This document shows, in pieces, positions 63,073-64,000 of a stretch of 64,000 nt of DNA (the first letter of the stretch is position 1; each line of letters begins with the position of its first letter). The translations under genes were made by a program, and so were the position numbers. The DNA comes from an uncultured Eubacteriales bacterium (GTDB lineage: Bacteria; Bacillota; Clostridia; Christensenellales; Borkfalkiaceae). The notes below the pieces were generated by a model. It made no database searches and was not told the DNA's origin. It saw nothing but the letters and a program-made list of their open reading frames with translations. The stretch lies in the NCBI GenBank assembly GCA_900547645.1, contig URHP01000001.1, positions 1 through 64,000 of the forward strand. Direction: 5' to 3'.

Positions 63073-63962
63073 TGTGCCAGCTCCAGCATGCGCATCAGGG
63101 CATGCCGCGCGCGGACTGCGGTCTCCGCGTCCACTTCGACGGGCGTTCCGCCGCCCGCAAACACCGCAGAAAGCGCCTCCGGCGTGATCTTCTTCATGTC
63201 CGCGCACAAAAATCCGGCGCGCGTGGGATAAAACGCCTTCCCCGGGCAGCGGCGGTGCAGTTCGTACAGCGTGCCCGCCTCGGTTGCCACCAGGAACTCC
63301 CGCGCGGAACTCTGCTCGGCAAAGGCGATCATGCCCGCCGTGGAACCGACGAACGCGGACATGGTGCGCACCTCTTCGGGACACTCGGCATGCGAAAGAA
63401 GGAGCGCGCCCGGATGCGCCGCCTGCGCCGCGCGTACCTCCGCCGCCGTCGTTGCGTTGTGGATGGGGCAGCAGCCGCGCCCGAAGTAGAAATTCTTTTC
63501 GGGCAGCTGCGCCGCGACGAAGGCGCCGAGGTTTTTATCGGGAATAAAATAAATATTCTTTTCCTTGAGGCGGGAGACGACTTTCACCGCGTTCGCGCTG
63601 GTGACGACCACGTCCGCGTGCGCCTTGAGCCGCGCCGACGAATTGACGTATACGACGACGGCAAGGTCGGGGACGCTCTCCCGCATATGTAAGATCTCCT
63701 CTTCCGACGCCATATCCGCCATCGGGCAGTGCGCGTCGGGCGCGGGTAGGTATACCTCTTTATCGGGGCAGAGGATCTTGGCGCTCTCCCCCATGAACGT
63801 GACGCCGCAAAAGACGATGACGGGCTTGTCGCTCGCGACCGCCTTCTGCGCCAGCGCAAAGCTGTCGCCCACGAAATCCGCCGCCGCCTGCACGGCGTCG
63901 GGTGCGTAATAGTGTGCGAGGACAAGCGCGTCCCCGCGATCGATCTGCCGTCCCATCTGCAT
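63069..63962 (-). CDS. nadA: quinolinate synthase A
   Basis: 297 residues, full length for NadA. Starts at 63962 with CGGGAG 7 bases upstream. VLAHYYAPDAVQAAADFVGD binds the substrate; the three [4Fe-4S] cysteines are visible in VFCGVTFMGESAKIL, FGRGCCPIHNA and PTRAGFLCADMKKI. It condenses iminoaspartate with dihydroxyacetone phosphate. First gene of nadABC. Confidence 0.96.
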   Translation of the reverse strand: MQMGRQIDRGDALVLAHYYAPDAVQAAADFVGDSFALAQKAVASDKPVIVFCGVTFMGESAKILCPDKEVYLPAPDAHCPMADMASEEEILHMRESVPDLAVVVYVNSSARLKAHADVVVTSANAVKVVSRLKEKNIYFIPDKNLGAFVAAQLPEKNFYFGRGCCPIHNATTAAEVRAAQAAHPGALLLSHAECPEEVRTMSAFVGSTAGMIAFAEQSSAREFLVATEAGTLYELHRRCPGKAFYPTRAGFLCADMKKITPEALSAVFAGGGTPVEVDAETAVRARHALMRMLELAQ

Positions 63963-63992
63963 GTTCTTCTCCCGTTTCCGTTACGGATTACA

Positions 63993-63998
63993 AGTATA
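63993..63998 (-). promoter_or_regulatory. nadA -10 element (partial promoter)
   Basis: TATACT on the minus strand. The -35 would lie beyond the window end. Confidence 0.5.
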
Positions 63999-64000
63999 AA

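Overview
The window looks like chromosome of an uncultured, anaerobic, low-oxygen-adapted member of the Bacillota (class Clostridia). Evidence: AAGGAGG-type ribosome binding sites, consensus TTGACA/TATAAT promoters, a T-box leader on leuA, KtrAB potassium uptake, a PerR-rubrerythrin pair, DUF1292 and YlqF/RbgA proteins, and many Cys-rich lipoproteins. Most of it is GC-rich. Lower-GC patches lie at the left end (about 1-2500) and inside one giant lipoprotein gene (about 55304-56850). The first 15 bases are the 3' part of the Nextera transposon mosaic end, so position 1 is a contig end carrying adapter, not genome. Genus cannot be assigned from sequence alone.

Left accessory part (1-9600). A broken BRO-N gene sits at the contig edge. 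Next is an ECF sigma factor / secreted C39-like cysteine peptidase / membrane protein operon. Then comes a three-gene surface lipoprotein operon: a single-domain lipoprotein, a 1041-residue InlB-type repeat lipoprotein, and a LamG-metallophosphoesterase. A winged-helix regulator with a beta-rich C-terminal domain is transcribed divergently from it.

Core metabolism and information genes (9600-31700). These are gap and fba (which share an upstream 18-mer), ktrAB, and a 1871-residue DUF4011 / SF1 helicase / Vsr-like nuclease / DUF3320 protein that may be a stand-alone defence gene. Then follow tmk-rimM-trmD-rbgA-rnhB-yraN, yajC, ruvC-ruvA-ruvB-GNAT-queA-tgt, and argH.

Branched-chain amino acid block (31900-46400). 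It holds ilvB-ilvN-ilvD, a LysR regulator divergent from leuC-leuD-leuB, and leuA (type 2) under a T-box with a candidate CTC leucine specifier, coupled to queH. ilvC is not in the window. A collagen-like/leucine-rich lipoprotein, yggS and a zinc-phospholipase-like gene are interspersed.

Right part (46400-64000). It holds perR-rbr, ruvX-DUF1292, small unknown genes, a cyclophilin-like lipoprotein, rpmG-secE-nusG-rplK-rplA and rplJ-rplL (with an attenuator-like leader), a 1766-residue lipoprotein, and nadA-nadB-nadC.

Most notable signals: (1) at least four housekeeping genes (tmk, ruvC, yggS, ruvX) have near-consensus promoters whose predicted transcription start falls on, or 3 nt before, the ATG, which implies leaderless mRNAs in a Gram-positive that otherwise uses strong Shine-Dalgarno sites; (2) leuCDB and lysR are fired from two face-to-face promoters built into one palindrome; (3) seven or eight hairpins are packed into the 418-bp ilvN-ilvD gap; (4) the perR -35 box forms the loop of the upstream operon's terminator; (5) gap and fba share an 18-mer. 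No tRNA, rRNA, CRISPR array or insertion sequence was recognised.
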